A stretch of DNA of 64,000 nt, taken from assembly GCF_020809045.1 (NCBI RefSeq), contig NZ_CP078079.1, positions 3,968,001 through 4,032,000 of the forward strand, given 5' to 3'. The notes under the pieces are model-generated. The model did not search any database, was not told the origin of the DNA, and saw only the letters and a list, made by a program, of their open reading frames with translations. How positions within the stretch are numbered: the stretch's first letter is position 1; every line of letters begins with the position of its first letter. Below are positions 45,175-53,605 of the stretch, in pieces. The translations under genes and the position numbers were made by a program. This stretch comes from Pseudarthrobacter sp. L1SW (GTDB taxonomy: Bacteria > Actinomycetota > Actinomycetes > Actinomycetales > Micrococcaceae).

Positions 45175-46642
45175 TCGGATCGGTGTCTGCAGATGGGTTG
45201 GCGGCGAAGTCCGGGTAGGCGGCCAGGATCCGCCGGGAAATCTCCGGAGCCTCGCCCAGGTAGCTGCCCGGGTTGAGGAGTTCCTCGAGCCGGAGGTCGC
45301 TGAGGATCCCGGCTGGAACGGCTTCGCGGAGCAGCTTGCGGTACGTGGCGGCCTGGTCCGCGGGCGGCGCCTGGAGCGTCCGGTCCACAACAGCCTGGAG
45401 CTGCTGCTTCCCGCTGGTCCCGCCCTTGTCCGAAAGCAGCGGGGCCACAGCGGCACCCACGCCTTCCGCCAGCAGCAGCGGACCGGCAAGGTCAAGGTTC
45501 CGGCGCATCGCGTCCGGGAAGACCTGCAGGCCCTCGGCCAGCTCACGGATATGGCCGGCCGCGCCGAGCGCCAGTGCCAGGAGCTGCCGGAGCGCAGGCC
45601 ACTCGGTGTGCCACGCGGCGTCCGGGCGTTCATCGTTGAAACTGGCGGCGGCCAGGTGCAGCTGGGCGGCCAGCGCCGGGGCCTGCAGCGCCGCGCTGCG
45701 GACCAGCACGGACAGTACCGGGTTCTGCTTCTGCGGCATGGCCGAGGAAACCCCCCGGCCGGCGGCCCGCGGCTCAGCCAGCTCGCCGACCTCGGGCCGG
45801 CTCAGGAACAGGACATCCGCCGCGATCTTGCCGAAGGCGTCCAGCACCGCAGCCAGGGCGTTGCCCAGCGACGTCACGGCCAGCCGGTTGGTGTGCCACG
45901 GTGCGGGCGCTGAAGCGAGGCCCAGCTGGGATGCCAGGGCGCCCGCGAGTCCAAACGGAGTGGCGGATGAGCCCGATGTCAGGACAGTTCCCGCAGCCAG
46001 CGTTCCCGCCGCGCCGCCGAACTGGACCGGGAAGTCCAGGCCCGCCAGCTGCCGGCCCGCAGCGGCCGTGCCGTGGAACCACTGGGCGGCCCGCAGGCCA
46101 AACGTGAAGGGCAGGGAATGCCGCGTCAGGCTCCTGCCCACGCACAGCGTGTCCGCATGCCGTTCCGCCAGGGCCGCGAGCGCCGCCGTCGCGCCTCTTA
46201 AGTCACCCAGCACCGCCTCCACGGTGTTGCGGGCCACCAGCATCAGCGCCGTGTCCAGGACGTCCTGGCTGGTCAGGGACGTGTGCACCGCTTTTCCTGC
46301 CCCGACATTGGCCGCATCCAGCGCCGCGACCTGCGTCCGCAGGTCCGCCAGCAGAGGGATGACCGGGTTGCCGCCGCCCTGGGCACGCCGGGCGATGGCT
46401 GCCACGCTGTACCGGCCGGGCTCCGCGGCAGCGGACACGACGGCGGCGGAACCGGCAGGTGCCAGGCCCGCCTTCTCCAGCACGGCGGCCCAGCCGGACT
46501 CGACGGCGAGGATCGCCGCCAGGACAGCGCGGTCCCCCGTCAGTGCCCCCACAAGGGGCGACGCTGAGACGGGACTCAGCAATCCGGCGTCGCCCTCCAT
46601 CTCGAAAGCGGCCGGGGATCCCAGGCTGGCGGCTCCGGTCAC
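45155..46642 (-). CDS. pcaB: 3-carboxy-cis,cis-muconate cycloisomerase
   Basis: 495 residues of the fumarase superfamily: VHTSLTSQDVLDTALML, the signature GRGVSSAMPQKQNPVL near residue 300, and a long Ala-rich C-terminal part. It closes the carboxymuconate ring to gamma-carboxymuconolactone. It is longer than Pseudomonas PcaB by roughly 40 residues, mostly at the C-terminus. It overlaps pcaG by 4 nt (ATGA). Confidence 0.92.
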   Translation of the reverse strand: MTGAASLGSPAAFEMEGDAGLLSPVSASPLVGALTGDRAVLAAILAVESGWAAVLEKAGLAPAGSAAVVSAAAEPGRYSVAAIARRAQGGGNPVIPLLADLRTQVAALDAANVGAGKAVHTSLTSQDVLDTALMLVARNTVEAVLGDLRGATAALAALAERHADTLCVGRSLTRHSLPFTFGLRAAQWFHGTAAAGRQLAGLDFPVQFGGAAGTLAAGTVLTSGSSATPFGLAGALASQLGLASAPAPWHTNRLAVTSLGNALAAVLDAFGKIAADVLFLSRPEVGELAEPRAAGRGVSSAMPQKQNPVLSVLVRSAALQAPALAAQLHLAAASFNDERPDAAWHTEWPALRQLLALALGAAGHIRELAEGLQVFPDAMRRNLDLAGPLLLAEGVGAAVAPLLSDKGGTSGKQQLQAVVDRTLQAPPADQAATYRKLLREAVPAGILSDLRLEELLNPGSYLGEAPEISRRILAAYPDFAANPSADTDPNGASRG

Positions 46643-47211
46643 TGGAAGTCCAGGAAGACTGTCTCGCCCTCACCCTGCAGGCGGATGTCCCAGGTGAGGC
46701 CGCCATCGGGGTCGCGGCGGGCGATCAGCGTCTTGCGGCGCTGCGGATCCAGGGAACTCAGCAGGGGATCGTTGGCCAGCGCCTCGGTGTCCTCCGGGAG
46801 GTAGATGCGGGTGAAGAGGCGGTTGGTCAGCCCGCGGGCAAAAAGCGCCACGGAAATGAACGGTGCCGCCGCTCGTTTTCCAGGGACCGGCCTGGTGGGC
46901 CCCGGGTTGACGGTGGTGAAGGTGAAGACGCCCGTGTTCCCGACGGCGCCGCGGCCCCAGCCAGTGAAGGTGTAGCCGTCCCGGACCAGGGAACCGGTCT
47001 TTTGGACCACGTTGCCCTCGGCGTCGGGCTGCCAGATTTCCAGGATGGCGTCGGGGATGGTGTGGCCGGCTCCGTCATAGACGGTGCCCTGGAGCCGGAT
47101 GGAGCCGGGCGAGCCCGGGGCCACGAGCTCGTTGTCCTTCTCGAAGGGCAGGGCGTAGCCGTAGAACGGGCCGACGGTCTGGCCGGGCGTGGGTACCAGT
47201 TTGGTGCTCAT
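46639..47211 (-). CDS. pcaG: Protocatechuate 3,4-dioxygenase, alpha subunit
   Basis: 190 residues of the intradiol dioxygenase fold: PTPGQTVGPFYGYALPF at the start, DAILEIWQPDAEG, and ARGLTNRLFTRIYLPED. The alpha chain lacks the iron ligands and completes the active site with PcaH. The ATG at 47211 is 5 nt after pcaH. Confidence 0.93.
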   Translation of the reverse strand: MSTKLVPTPGQTVGPFYGYALPFEKDNELVAPGSPGSIRLQGTVYDGAGHTIPDAILEIWQPDAEGNVVQKTGSLVRDGYTFTGWGRGAVGNTGVFTFTTVNPGPTRPVPGKRAAAPFISVALFARGLTNRLFTRIYLPEDTEALANDPLLSSLDPQRRKTLIARRDPDGGLTWDIRLQGEGETVFLDFQ

Positions 47212-47216
47212 CTTTC

Positions 47217-48089
47217 CTACTCCTCGTCGCCTGCGGCGCCGAGCGCCTCGTTTTCGGTCCAGGTGCGCTTTGGCCCGGTGAGGACGATGTCCCAGTTGTA
47301 GCCCAGGGCCCACTCCGGCTCCGTGATGCTGTGGTCGTACGTGGCCACGAGCCGGTCGCGGGCGTCCTGGTCCACGATGGTCTGGTAGATCGGGTCCAGC
47401 GGGAAGAGCTGGTCGCCGGGGAAGTACATCTGGGTGATGATGCGCTGGGTGAACTCGGTGCCGAACAGGGAGAAGTGGATGTGCGCGGGGCGCCAGGCGT
47501 TCAGGTGGTTCTTCCAGGGGTACGCGCCAGGCTTGATGGTGATGAACCGGTAGGAGCCGTCCGGGCCGGTGATGCAGCGGCCGATGCCCGTGAAGTTGGG
47601 ATCGATCGGCGCGGGGTGCTGGTCACGCTTGTGGATGTAGCGGCCGGAGGCGTTGGCCTGCCAGATCTCCACCAGCTGGCCTGCCACCGGGCGGCCGTCG
47701 CCGTCCAGGACCTTGCCGGTCACGATGATCCGTTCACCCTGGGGCTCGCCGTTGTGCTGGATGGTGAGGTCGGACTCGAGTGCGTGCACGTCCTGGTGGC
47801 CGAACGCGGGCGAGTAGAGCTCGATGGTCTCCGGGTCCGCGTGCTGCAGGCTCTTGGTGGGGTGCCGCAGGATGCTGGAGCGGTAGGGCGGATAGTCCAG
47901 CCGGGGCTGGGTCTCGGCGGACGCACCGTCTTTGAGGGCCCGCGCGTAGGCCTCGCCCAGGGCATTGATCTCCGCGCTGAGGTCGGCCTGGGTTTCGATG
48001 GCGAGGTCCAGTGGCAGGTGGGCGGCCTTCGGCTCGGCGGGCGGTACGAATTCGTCCGTTTCGAGCTCGGCGCTGGTGTCTTCCGGCAC
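47217..48089 (-). CDS. pcaH: Protocatechuate 3,4-dioxygenase, beta subunit
   Basis: 290 residues carrying the Fe(III) ligands: the Tyr in KPGAYPW and the two His in WRPAHIHFSLFG, with EIWQANASGRYIHKRD supplying another Tyr. It cleaves protocatechuate between the two hydroxyls. The start is a GTG at 48089 behind AAAGGAG; ATG codons further up have no ribosome site. Confidence 0.94.
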   Translation of the reverse strand: MPEDTSAELETDEFVPPAEPKAAHLPLDLAIETQADLSAEINALGEAYARALKDGASAETQPRLDYPPYRSSILRHPTKSLQHADPETIELYSPAFGHQDVHALESDLTIQHNGEPQGERIIVTGKVLDGDGRPVAGQLVEIWQANASGRYIHKRDQHPAPIDPNFTGIGRCITGPDGSYRFITIKPGAYPWKNHLNAWRPAHIHFSLFGTEFTQRIITQMYFPGDQLFPLDPIYQTIVDQDARDRLVATYDHSITEPEWALGYNWDIVLTGPKRTWTENEALGAAGDEE

Positions 48090-48147
48090 GGCTGGCTCCT
48101 TTCTGGTTTTTCGGATGGATGGGGTTGTCAGGTGTACAGGGAGCGAT

Positions 48148-50052
48148 TCAGGTGCGGTGCAGCGAGTCGTACTGCACTGCGTGGCGGACCGGGGCGTTGG
48201 GCGCCCCGTAGCCGTCGTAGCTGCCGCGGCGCTCCACCATCTCGAAGAACACGCTGCCAACCGTGGCGGTGTAGAAGTGGAGGAATTCGCCGTCGGCGTC
48301 GCGGTCGTACAGGAGGTTGAGGTCCTTGAGGGTGGCCAGGAATCCGGGGTCGAGGTCGAAGCGGGCGTCCAGGTCCTCGTAGTAGTTCGCGGGGATCTGC
48401 AGGAATTCCAGCCCCCGGTCCCGGGCCGCCAGGGCGGCAGCCACGAGGTCGTCCACGGCGAAGGCGATGTGCTCCTGGTAGGTCTTGCGGACGCTCTGCG
48501 GACCCTGTTCGGCAGCCTGCTGCACCGGTGCCAGGTTCAGCACCAGCCGCACGGCGGCGTCGGACGTCTGCATGACCTGCGAGCGCACCAGCCCGCTTGG
48601 GCTGGGAACCTCCGCGAACGGCTGCGGCTCAAGTGCCAGGGCGCTGGTGTAGAAGAGGACGGCCTCGTCGAAGTGCTGCCAGGGCTGGGCCAGGTTGACG
48701 TGGTCGATCACGGCGGCAGCGGCGGCGGACGGGTGTTCCAGCCCTTCCCCGGAGTCCCGCGCCTGGCCGAATTCAGCAGTCCACGCGGCGGTGCCGTCCG
48801 GGCTGCCCTGGCAGAGGAAGATCTCGGTGGAGTCCGGGGCCGAGATGCCCTGGAACACCTCCTCGTCGGCCTGCACCTTGCGGGCCACCACAGGCGCCTT
48901 CAGCTGCTGCGCCCGGGCTGAGGCAATTACGGGGGAATCGACGTCGAACCCCAAAGCGGCGATGGCAGGCTCAGCGTGCTGCGCCGCCTGCTCGTTGATG
49001 ATCACGCGGGCCTGGCCCATGGTCCACAGCTGGACGTCCTTGGTGCGGTGCCGGCCCTCGAATCCGAAGCCGAGCTGGCCCAGGAGCTTCTCGAGCTGCG
49101 CCGTGTCGTCCGCCTTGACCTCGGCGAAGTTGAAGCCGGCGGGTTCGTTCACCTTGGGCAAGGTGGCCAGTTCCATGGGATAACGACGGCGGCGCGCGGC
49201 GACGCTGCCCTCCGTACCGTCCGTGTCGTTCACGGCCAGCCATGTGGCGCTCTGCTCCTCGAGCCAGATCAGCGAACGCATGGCATCAACGGCTGTCCGT
49301 TCGACGTCGGACTGGCGGAAGACGTCATTAAAGACTTCCAGGGAGACCGGCCCGGTGTAGCCGGCGCGGACCACATGGCCCATGAACTTGGCGAGCTCGA
49401 ACTGCCCTTCGCCGGGAAATACGCGGTAGTGCCGGCTCCAGGAGAGCACGTCCATGGAGAGCTTGGGGGCGTCCGCCACCTGGACAAAAAAGATTTTCTC
49501 CGCGTTGATCTTCTCGATGGGAGCCGTGTCCCAGTCGCGGGAGAGGATGTGGAAGGAGTCCAGGCACGTGCCGAAGTTGGGGTGGTCCACCATCTCCACC
49601 AGCTTGTACGCGTGCTCGTAGTCGTTGACGTACTTGCCCCAGGCCAGGGCCTCGTAGGCCACCTTGACGCCGTGGTCCCCGGCCAGTTCCGCAAGTTCGG
49701 CAAGCTGGGAGGCGCGGAGGCCGTCGTCGTCGATTGTTGCCGTGGCCACGTTCGAGCAGACGAGGATGGTGTCCATGCCCAGCCGGGACATCAGCTTGAA
49801 CTTTGCCTCGGCCCGGCGGAGGTTGGCTTTGAGCAGGTCCGGCGTGACGCCGTCGAAATCCCGGAACGGCTGGTAGAGGTCCAGCCCCAGGCCGAGGTCG
49901 GCGGCCATCTTGCGGACGTCCTCGGGGCTCAGTGGCGAGGTGACCAGGTCCTGCTCGAAGATCTCGATGCCGTCGAAGCCCGCGATGGCGCAGGCCTGCA
50001 TCTTTTCCTTCAGGGTGCCGGAGAGGCAGACCGTCGCGATTCCGGTGCGCAT
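48148..50052 (-). CDS. qsuB: 3-dehydroshikimate dehydratase with C-terminal HPPD-like domain (QsuB type)
   Basis: 634 residues in two parts. Residues 1 to about 290 form a sugar phosphate isomerase-type TIM barrel (FDGIEIFEQDLV, GTCLDSFHILSRDWD, SLEVFNDVFRQ) that dehydrates 3-dehydroshikimate to protocatechuate. Residues about 310-634 are two VOC modules like 4-hydroxyphenylpyruvate dioxygenase, keeping the iron triad His451, His528 and Glu604. Its ATG overlaps the qsuD stop by one base. Confidence 0.88.
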   Translation of the reverse strand: MRTGIATVCLSGTLKEKMQACAIAGFDGIEIFEQDLVTSPLSPEDVRKMAADLGLGLDLYQPFRDFDGVTPDLLKANLRRAEAKFKLMSRLGMDTILVCSNVATATIDDDGLRASQLAELAELAGDHGVKVAYEALAWGKYVNDYEHAYKLVEMVDHPNFGTCLDSFHILSRDWDTAPIEKINAEKIFFVQVADAPKLSMDVLSWSRHYRVFPGEGQFELAKFMGHVVRAGYTGPVSLEVFNDVFRQSDVERTAVDAMRSLIWLEEQSATWLAVNDTDGTEGSVAARRRRYPMELATLPKVNEPAGFNFAEVKADDTAQLEKLLGQLGFGFEGRHRTKDVQLWTMGQARVIINEQAAQHAEPAIAALGFDVDSPVIASARAQQLKAPVVARKVQADEEVFQGISAPDSTEIFLCQGSPDGTAAWTAEFGQARDSGEGLEHPSAAAAAVIDHVNLAQPWQHFDEAVLFYTSALALEPQPFAEVPSPSGLVRSQVMQTSDAAVRLVLNLAPVQQAAEQGPQSVRKTYQEHIAFAVDDLVAAALAARDRGLEFLQIPANYYEDLDARFDLDPGFLATLKDLNLLYDRDADGEFLHFYTATVGSVFFEMVERRGSYDGYGAPNAPVRHAVQYDSLHRT

Positions 50053-50933
50053 CAGGCGGCCACCTCCTCGGCGGCCACAAGTTCCAGGAAGTGGCTCCGC
50101 ATGCGGTCGGGGTCCGCTTCGAGGCCGGTGAAGATGCGGAAGGCGTCGGCGGCCTGGCCCACGGCCATACGGCCGCCGTCCAGCACGTCGCAGCCCCTGG
50201 CGCGGGCACCGCGGACCAGTTCGGTGTCAATGGGGCGGTAGACGATGTCCGCAACCCAGTGCCGGGGCTCCAGCAGGTCCAGGTCCACGGGGACGCCGGG
50301 GTGCGCGGCCATGCCCACCGGGGTGCAGTGCACCAGTCCGTCAGCCAGCCGCATCAGCTGCGGCAGCTCCGTCGTCGTCCGTGCCGCCACGGTGCTGTCC
50401 GGAAAGAAGCCGGCCAGTTCAGCCGCGCGGGCGGCGCCGCGCGCTGCGTCCATGTCCACGAGGTCCAGGTGGCGGACGCCTGCGGTGAGCAGGGCGTAGG
50501 CGACGGCGGACCCGGCACCGCCGGCGCCGAGCTGCACCACGCGGTCCAGCTTCACACCGGGTAGGCCGGCGGCGAGAGCCGCGGCAAAGCCGGAGAAGTC
50601 AGTGTTGTGGCCAACGAACCGGCCGTCCTCGATCACCACCGTATTGACGGCCCCCAGCCGGCGGGCGTCCGGGGACACCTCGTCCAGGTGCTGCAGGACC
50701 AGCTGCTTGCAGGGGTGGGTGATGTTCAGGCCGTTAAAGCCAAGGTTCCGTGCGCTCTTCAGGAGCTCTCCCACGGATTCCCCGGAAAGGCCCAGCTCGA
50801 GCAGGTCGATGGGCCGGTAAAGGTAACGCAGGCCCTGCACATCACCTTCGCGTTCGTGCATGGGCGGGGTGAGTGACGGCATCACGCCGTCGCCGACCAG
50901 TCCCACAAGGTAGGACTCAGTGCGATTACTCAT
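50052..50933 (-). CDS. qsuD: Quinate/shikimate dehydrogenase (AroE/QsuD type)
   Basis: 293 residues of the shikimate dehydrogenase family: SLTPPMHEREG carries the substrate serines, NITHPCKQLVLQHLDE has the catalytic Lys, and VVQLGAGGAGSAVAYALL is the NAD(P) site. SLTPPMHE differs from the biosynthetic AroE, as in catabolic QsuD. First gene of the qsu-pca run; oxidises shikimate to dehydroshikimate or quinate to dehydroquinate. Confidence 0.85.
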   Translation of the reverse strand: MSNRTESYLVGLVGDGVMPSLTPPMHEREGDVQGLRYLYRPIDLLELGLSGESVGELLKSARNLGFNGLNITHPCKQLVLQHLDEVSPDARRLGAVNTVVIEDGRFVGHNTDFSGFAAALAAGLPGVKLDRVVQLGAGGAGSAVAYALLTAGVRHLDLVDMDAARGAARAAELAGFFPDSTVAARTTTELPQLMRLADGLVHCTPVGMAAHPGVPVDLDLLEPRHWVADIVYRPIDTELVRGARARGCDVLDGGRMAVGQAADAFRIFTGLEADPDRMRSHFLELVAAEEVAA

Positions 50934-51041
50934 CCGTGCAGCTCCTTTGGTACGGCACCCGGCGGGCGGCGTTGCTTTTGGGCGTACGCTGGCACCAGGT
51001 GACTGGAATAACGATATAACAAATGTTCACTTCTCGCACTC

Positions 51042-51060
51042 TTGTTCTACATACGAACAA
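51042..51060. promoter_or_regulatory. TTGTTC-N7-GAACAA dyad before the qsu-pca operon
   Basis: A perfect 6-bp-arm dyad 109 bp before the qsuD ATG, in the only AT-rich stretch of the 172-bp gap. TATA-like sequences downstream on the minus strand (about 51012-51022) could be the -10. The form suits an IclR-family site. Confidence 0.5.
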
Positions 51061-51105
51061 TCATGCTTTGTTCCGCGGCTTCCCGGGCGTGGTGGCACGC
51101 CCGGG

Positions 51106-51933
51106 TCAGCGCTGCGGAAGCCGCGCGGCGAGTTCCGCAGCCGCGTCCTGCAACAGTGGGACGTGGGCCTCCAGGCCTTCAAGGCTCAGGCGGAAGACAG
51201 GAACCGCCGTGGCCAGCGAGGCGAACGCATGGCCCTGGGAGTTGAGCAGCGGAACCGCGACGGCGCGCATGCCCGTCTCGTTCTCCTCATCCATCACCGC
51301 AAACCCCTGGCGCCGGACCTTCTCGATTTCGGCGCGGAAAGCGTCGCGATCGGTAATCGACTTTTCCGTGAGCCGCTCAAGCGGAAGCTCCGCCAGCAGC
51401 TTCTCCCGCTCGGCATCCTCGGCGAAGGCCACCAGGGCCTTTCCGACGGCGGTAGTGGAGAGGGAGCCCAGGTGGCCGGGGTCGCTGGTCACCCGGAACA
51501 TCTGCGGCCCGTCCACTTTGTTCACCGTGAGGTGGTGGTGGCCGTCCCGGACGCTCAGGATGGTTGCCTCACCCGTCTGTTCCGTCACGCGGCGCAGGAC
51601 CGGCATGGCCGTTCCGGCGAACCCGTGATGGTTTGAGACCCGCTGGCCCAGCTGGAAGATCCGCAGGCCCAGGTGGTACCGCCGGCCGTCCGGCTCATAG
51701 TCAACGAACCCGTCCCGCGTCAGCGAGCCCAGCAGGCGGTAGGTGGTGCTGAAGGGCAGGTCTGCGCGGCGGGAGATTTCCGCGGCACTGGCTCCGCGGG
51801 GCTCATCCCCCAGCAGTACCAGGAGGCCCAGGGCCTTGCCCACCATGTCGGTACGGTCCGCCTTGGTGGCCTTGGCGTCCGCATTGGTCTCGACAGCTAC
51901 ATCATCGTCAGCTGTGGTTTGATTCACACTCAT
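51106..51933 (-). CDS. IclR family regulator of the shikimate/quinate genes
   Basis: 275 residues: winged helix at about 35-75 (GASAAEISRRADLPFSTTYRLL) and an effector domain (GHLGSLSTTAVGKALVAFAED, GMRAVAVPLLNSQGHAFASL). It sits between the qsu-pca operon and the divergent permease, the usual place for a QsuR-like control gene. The ATG at 51933 agrees with a promoter 23-58 bp upstream. Confidence 0.85.
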   Translation of the reverse strand: MSVNQTTADDDVAVETNADAKATKADRTDMVGKALGLLVLLGDEPRGASAAEISRRADLPFSTTYRLLGSLTRDGFVDYEPDGRRYHLGLRIFQLGQRVSNHHGFAGTAMPVLRRVTEQTGEATILSVRDGHHHLTVNKVDGPQMFRVTSDPGHLGSLSTTAVGKALVAFAEDAEREKLLAELPLERLTEKSITDRDAFRAEIEKVRRQGFAVMDEENETGMRAVAVPLLNSQGHAFASLATAVPVFRLSLEGLEAHVPLLQDAAAELAARLPQR

Positions 51934-51944
51934 ACTTCGATGTT

Positions 51945-52048
51945 GCCACATAGTGAGAGCTATTTCTAGATGGTGATTATTTTCTTGACAAGTGACTCCA
52001 CTCACAGTCATCATTGCTGTATCGCACAAGTAGCTCTCACAATGTGGC
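51945..52048. promoter_or_regulatory. Divergent promoter region with two inverted operator copies
   Basis: GCCACATAGTGAGAGCTA (51945-51962) and TAGCTCTCACAATGTGGC (52031-52048) are inverted copies with 17 of 18 bases in common. Between them TTGACAA (51985-51991) holds -35 hexamers for both strands; on the minus strand TTGTCA is 17 bp from TAGAAA (51963-51968). Each operator lies at or just past a start site, as in repression. Confidence 0.6.
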
Positions 52049-52163
52049 TACTCGTCCGGGTCTTCTATCGGACTCCAGCCGCAACGCGCCCCGCCCGCAC
52101 CAAGGCAGCGGCGGCTGCACCCCCAGATCCATCCGCGACAATGTCGTCACACAAAGGAACTCC

Positions 52164-53483
52164 ATGAGCCAGACACTTCCGTCCGCCGGAACGGACACTG
52201 CCACCCACGGCCGAACGCCCAAGAAAGCAGCCGTTGCCAGCTTCCTGGGCAGCGCCGTCGAGTACTACGACTTCTTCATCTTCGGTTCCGCCGCCGCCCT
52301 GATCTTCCCCAAGGTCTTCTTCCCCGACGCCGATGCCAACGCCGCCATCATGTCGTTCGCAACCTTCGGCTTCGCCTACGTGGCCCGTCCCGTGGGCGCC
52401 GTCATCCTGGGCCACTTCGGTGACCGGGTGGGCCGCCGGAAGGTCCTGATGTTCACCCTCCTGCTGATGGGTGCCTCCACCTTCCTGATCGGCTGCCTGC
52501 CGGACTTCAACACGGTTGGCTGGTGGGCACCCGCCCTGCTGGTGCTGGCCCGGCTGTGCCAGGGCCTGTCCGCCGCCGGCGAGCAGGCCGGCGCCTCCTC
52601 CATGACGCTGGAGCACGCTCCGGACAACCGCCGTTCCTTCTTCACCTCCTGGACCCTCACCGGCACCCAGGGCGGCCAGATCCTCGCCGCCCTCGTCTTC
52701 ATCCCCGTCCTGGCCCTCCCGGACGACATCAAGTACGGCATCGGCTGGCGCATCCCCTTCTGGCTCAGCGCCGTCGTCGTTGTTGTTGCATTCATCATCC
52801 GCCGCACCCTGCACGAGCCGCCGGCCTTCGAGGAAGCACAGAAGTCCGCACAGATTTCCAAGCTGCCCGTCGCCGACCTGCTCAAGGGCCACTGGCGCGA
52901 CGTCCTCCGCGTCATCTGCTGCGCCTTCATCGCCGCCGTCTCCACCGTGTTCGGCACCCTGGCCATCAGCTACGCCAAGACCGTTGCCGGCGTGGACGGC
53001 ACCACCACGCTGTGGCTCGTTGTCGGAGCCAACCTGGTGGCACTGGGCACCCAGCCGCTGTTCGGCATGCTGGCGGACAAGATCGGCCGAAAGCCCGTGT
53101 TCATCTACGGCGCCGTGGCCAGTGCCACCCTGACGCCGGCGTTCCTGCTCAGCCTGGAATCCGGCAGCGTGCCACTGATGTTCCTGGCCGCCATCGGCAT
53201 GTTCTCCTGCGGTTACGCTGCCTCCAACGCTGTCTGGCCGTCCTTCTACGCCGAGATGTTCAGCACCAAGGTGCGCTTCTCCGGCCTGGCCATCGGCACC
53301 CAGCTGGGCTTCCTGATGGCAGGGTTCGCACCGGCAATCGTGGCGGCCATGGGCGGCATCAAGCCCGGCGGCTGGGTACAGATCAGCATCTTCACCGCGG
53401 TCATCGCCGGCATCGCGGCAATTTCCGCCCTGACTGCCAAGGAATCCTTCCGGACCCCCACCAGCCAGCTCGGCCTCAAGTAG
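52164..53483 (+). CDS. MHS-family MFS permease (ShiA-like, shikimate/quinate or aromatic acid uptake)
   Basis: 439 residues with 12 predicted helices. The N-terminal GSAVEYYDFFIFGSAAAL and the loop GHFGDRVGRRKVL mark the metabolite:H+ symporter group. Divergent from the IclR gene and the qsu-pca operon, it probably imports their substrate. The start at 52164 has AAAGGAAC in front; the open frame before it is leader. A bidirectional terminator follows. Confidence 0.88.
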   Translation: MSQTLPSAGTDTATHGRTPKKAAVASFLGSAVEYYDFFIFGSAAALIFPKVFFPDADANAAIMSFATFGFAYVARPVGAVILGHFGDRVGRRKVLMFTLLLMGASTFLIGCLPDFNTVGWWAPALLVLARLCQGLSAAGEQAGASSMTLEHAPDNRRSFFTSWTLTGTQGGQILAALVFIPVLALPDDIKYGIGWRIPFWLSAVVVVVAFIIRRTLHEPPAFEEAQKSAQISKLPVADLLKGHWRDVLRVICCAFIAAVSTVFGTLAISYAKTVAGVDGTTTLWLVVGANLVALGTQPLFGMLADKIGRKPVFIYGAVASATLTPAFLLSLESGSVPLMFLAAIGMFSCGYAASNAVWPSFYAEMFSTKVRFSGLAIGTQLGFLMAGFAPAIVAAMGGIKPGGWVQISIFTAVIAGIAAISALTAKESFRTPTSQLGLK

Positions 53484-53526
53484 CGGCCAGCCGGGCCGGA
53501 GGCACACTCGGCCCGTTTTCACGCCC

Positions 53527-53560
53527 GAAAGCCCGCCATTCCCCCAAATGGCGGGCTTTC
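53527..53560. terminator. Bidirectional terminator between MFS and ligase genes
   Basis: GAAAGCCCGCCATT (53527-53540) pairs perfectly with AATGGCGGGCTTTC (53547-53560) over 14 bp with a 6-nt loop, in the gap between two convergent genes. Confidence 0.85.
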
Positions 53561-53605
53561 CCTGTTGAAAAACGGGCTGGCGTGGCGGCCGGCGGACAGA
53601 AAGCC

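Noticed and set aside
47217-48260. A longer pcaH starting at the ATG at 48260
   Set aside because: The extra 57 residues are Ser/Thr/Arg-rich and overlap qsuB by over 100 bp; the GTG at 48089 has AAAGGAG.
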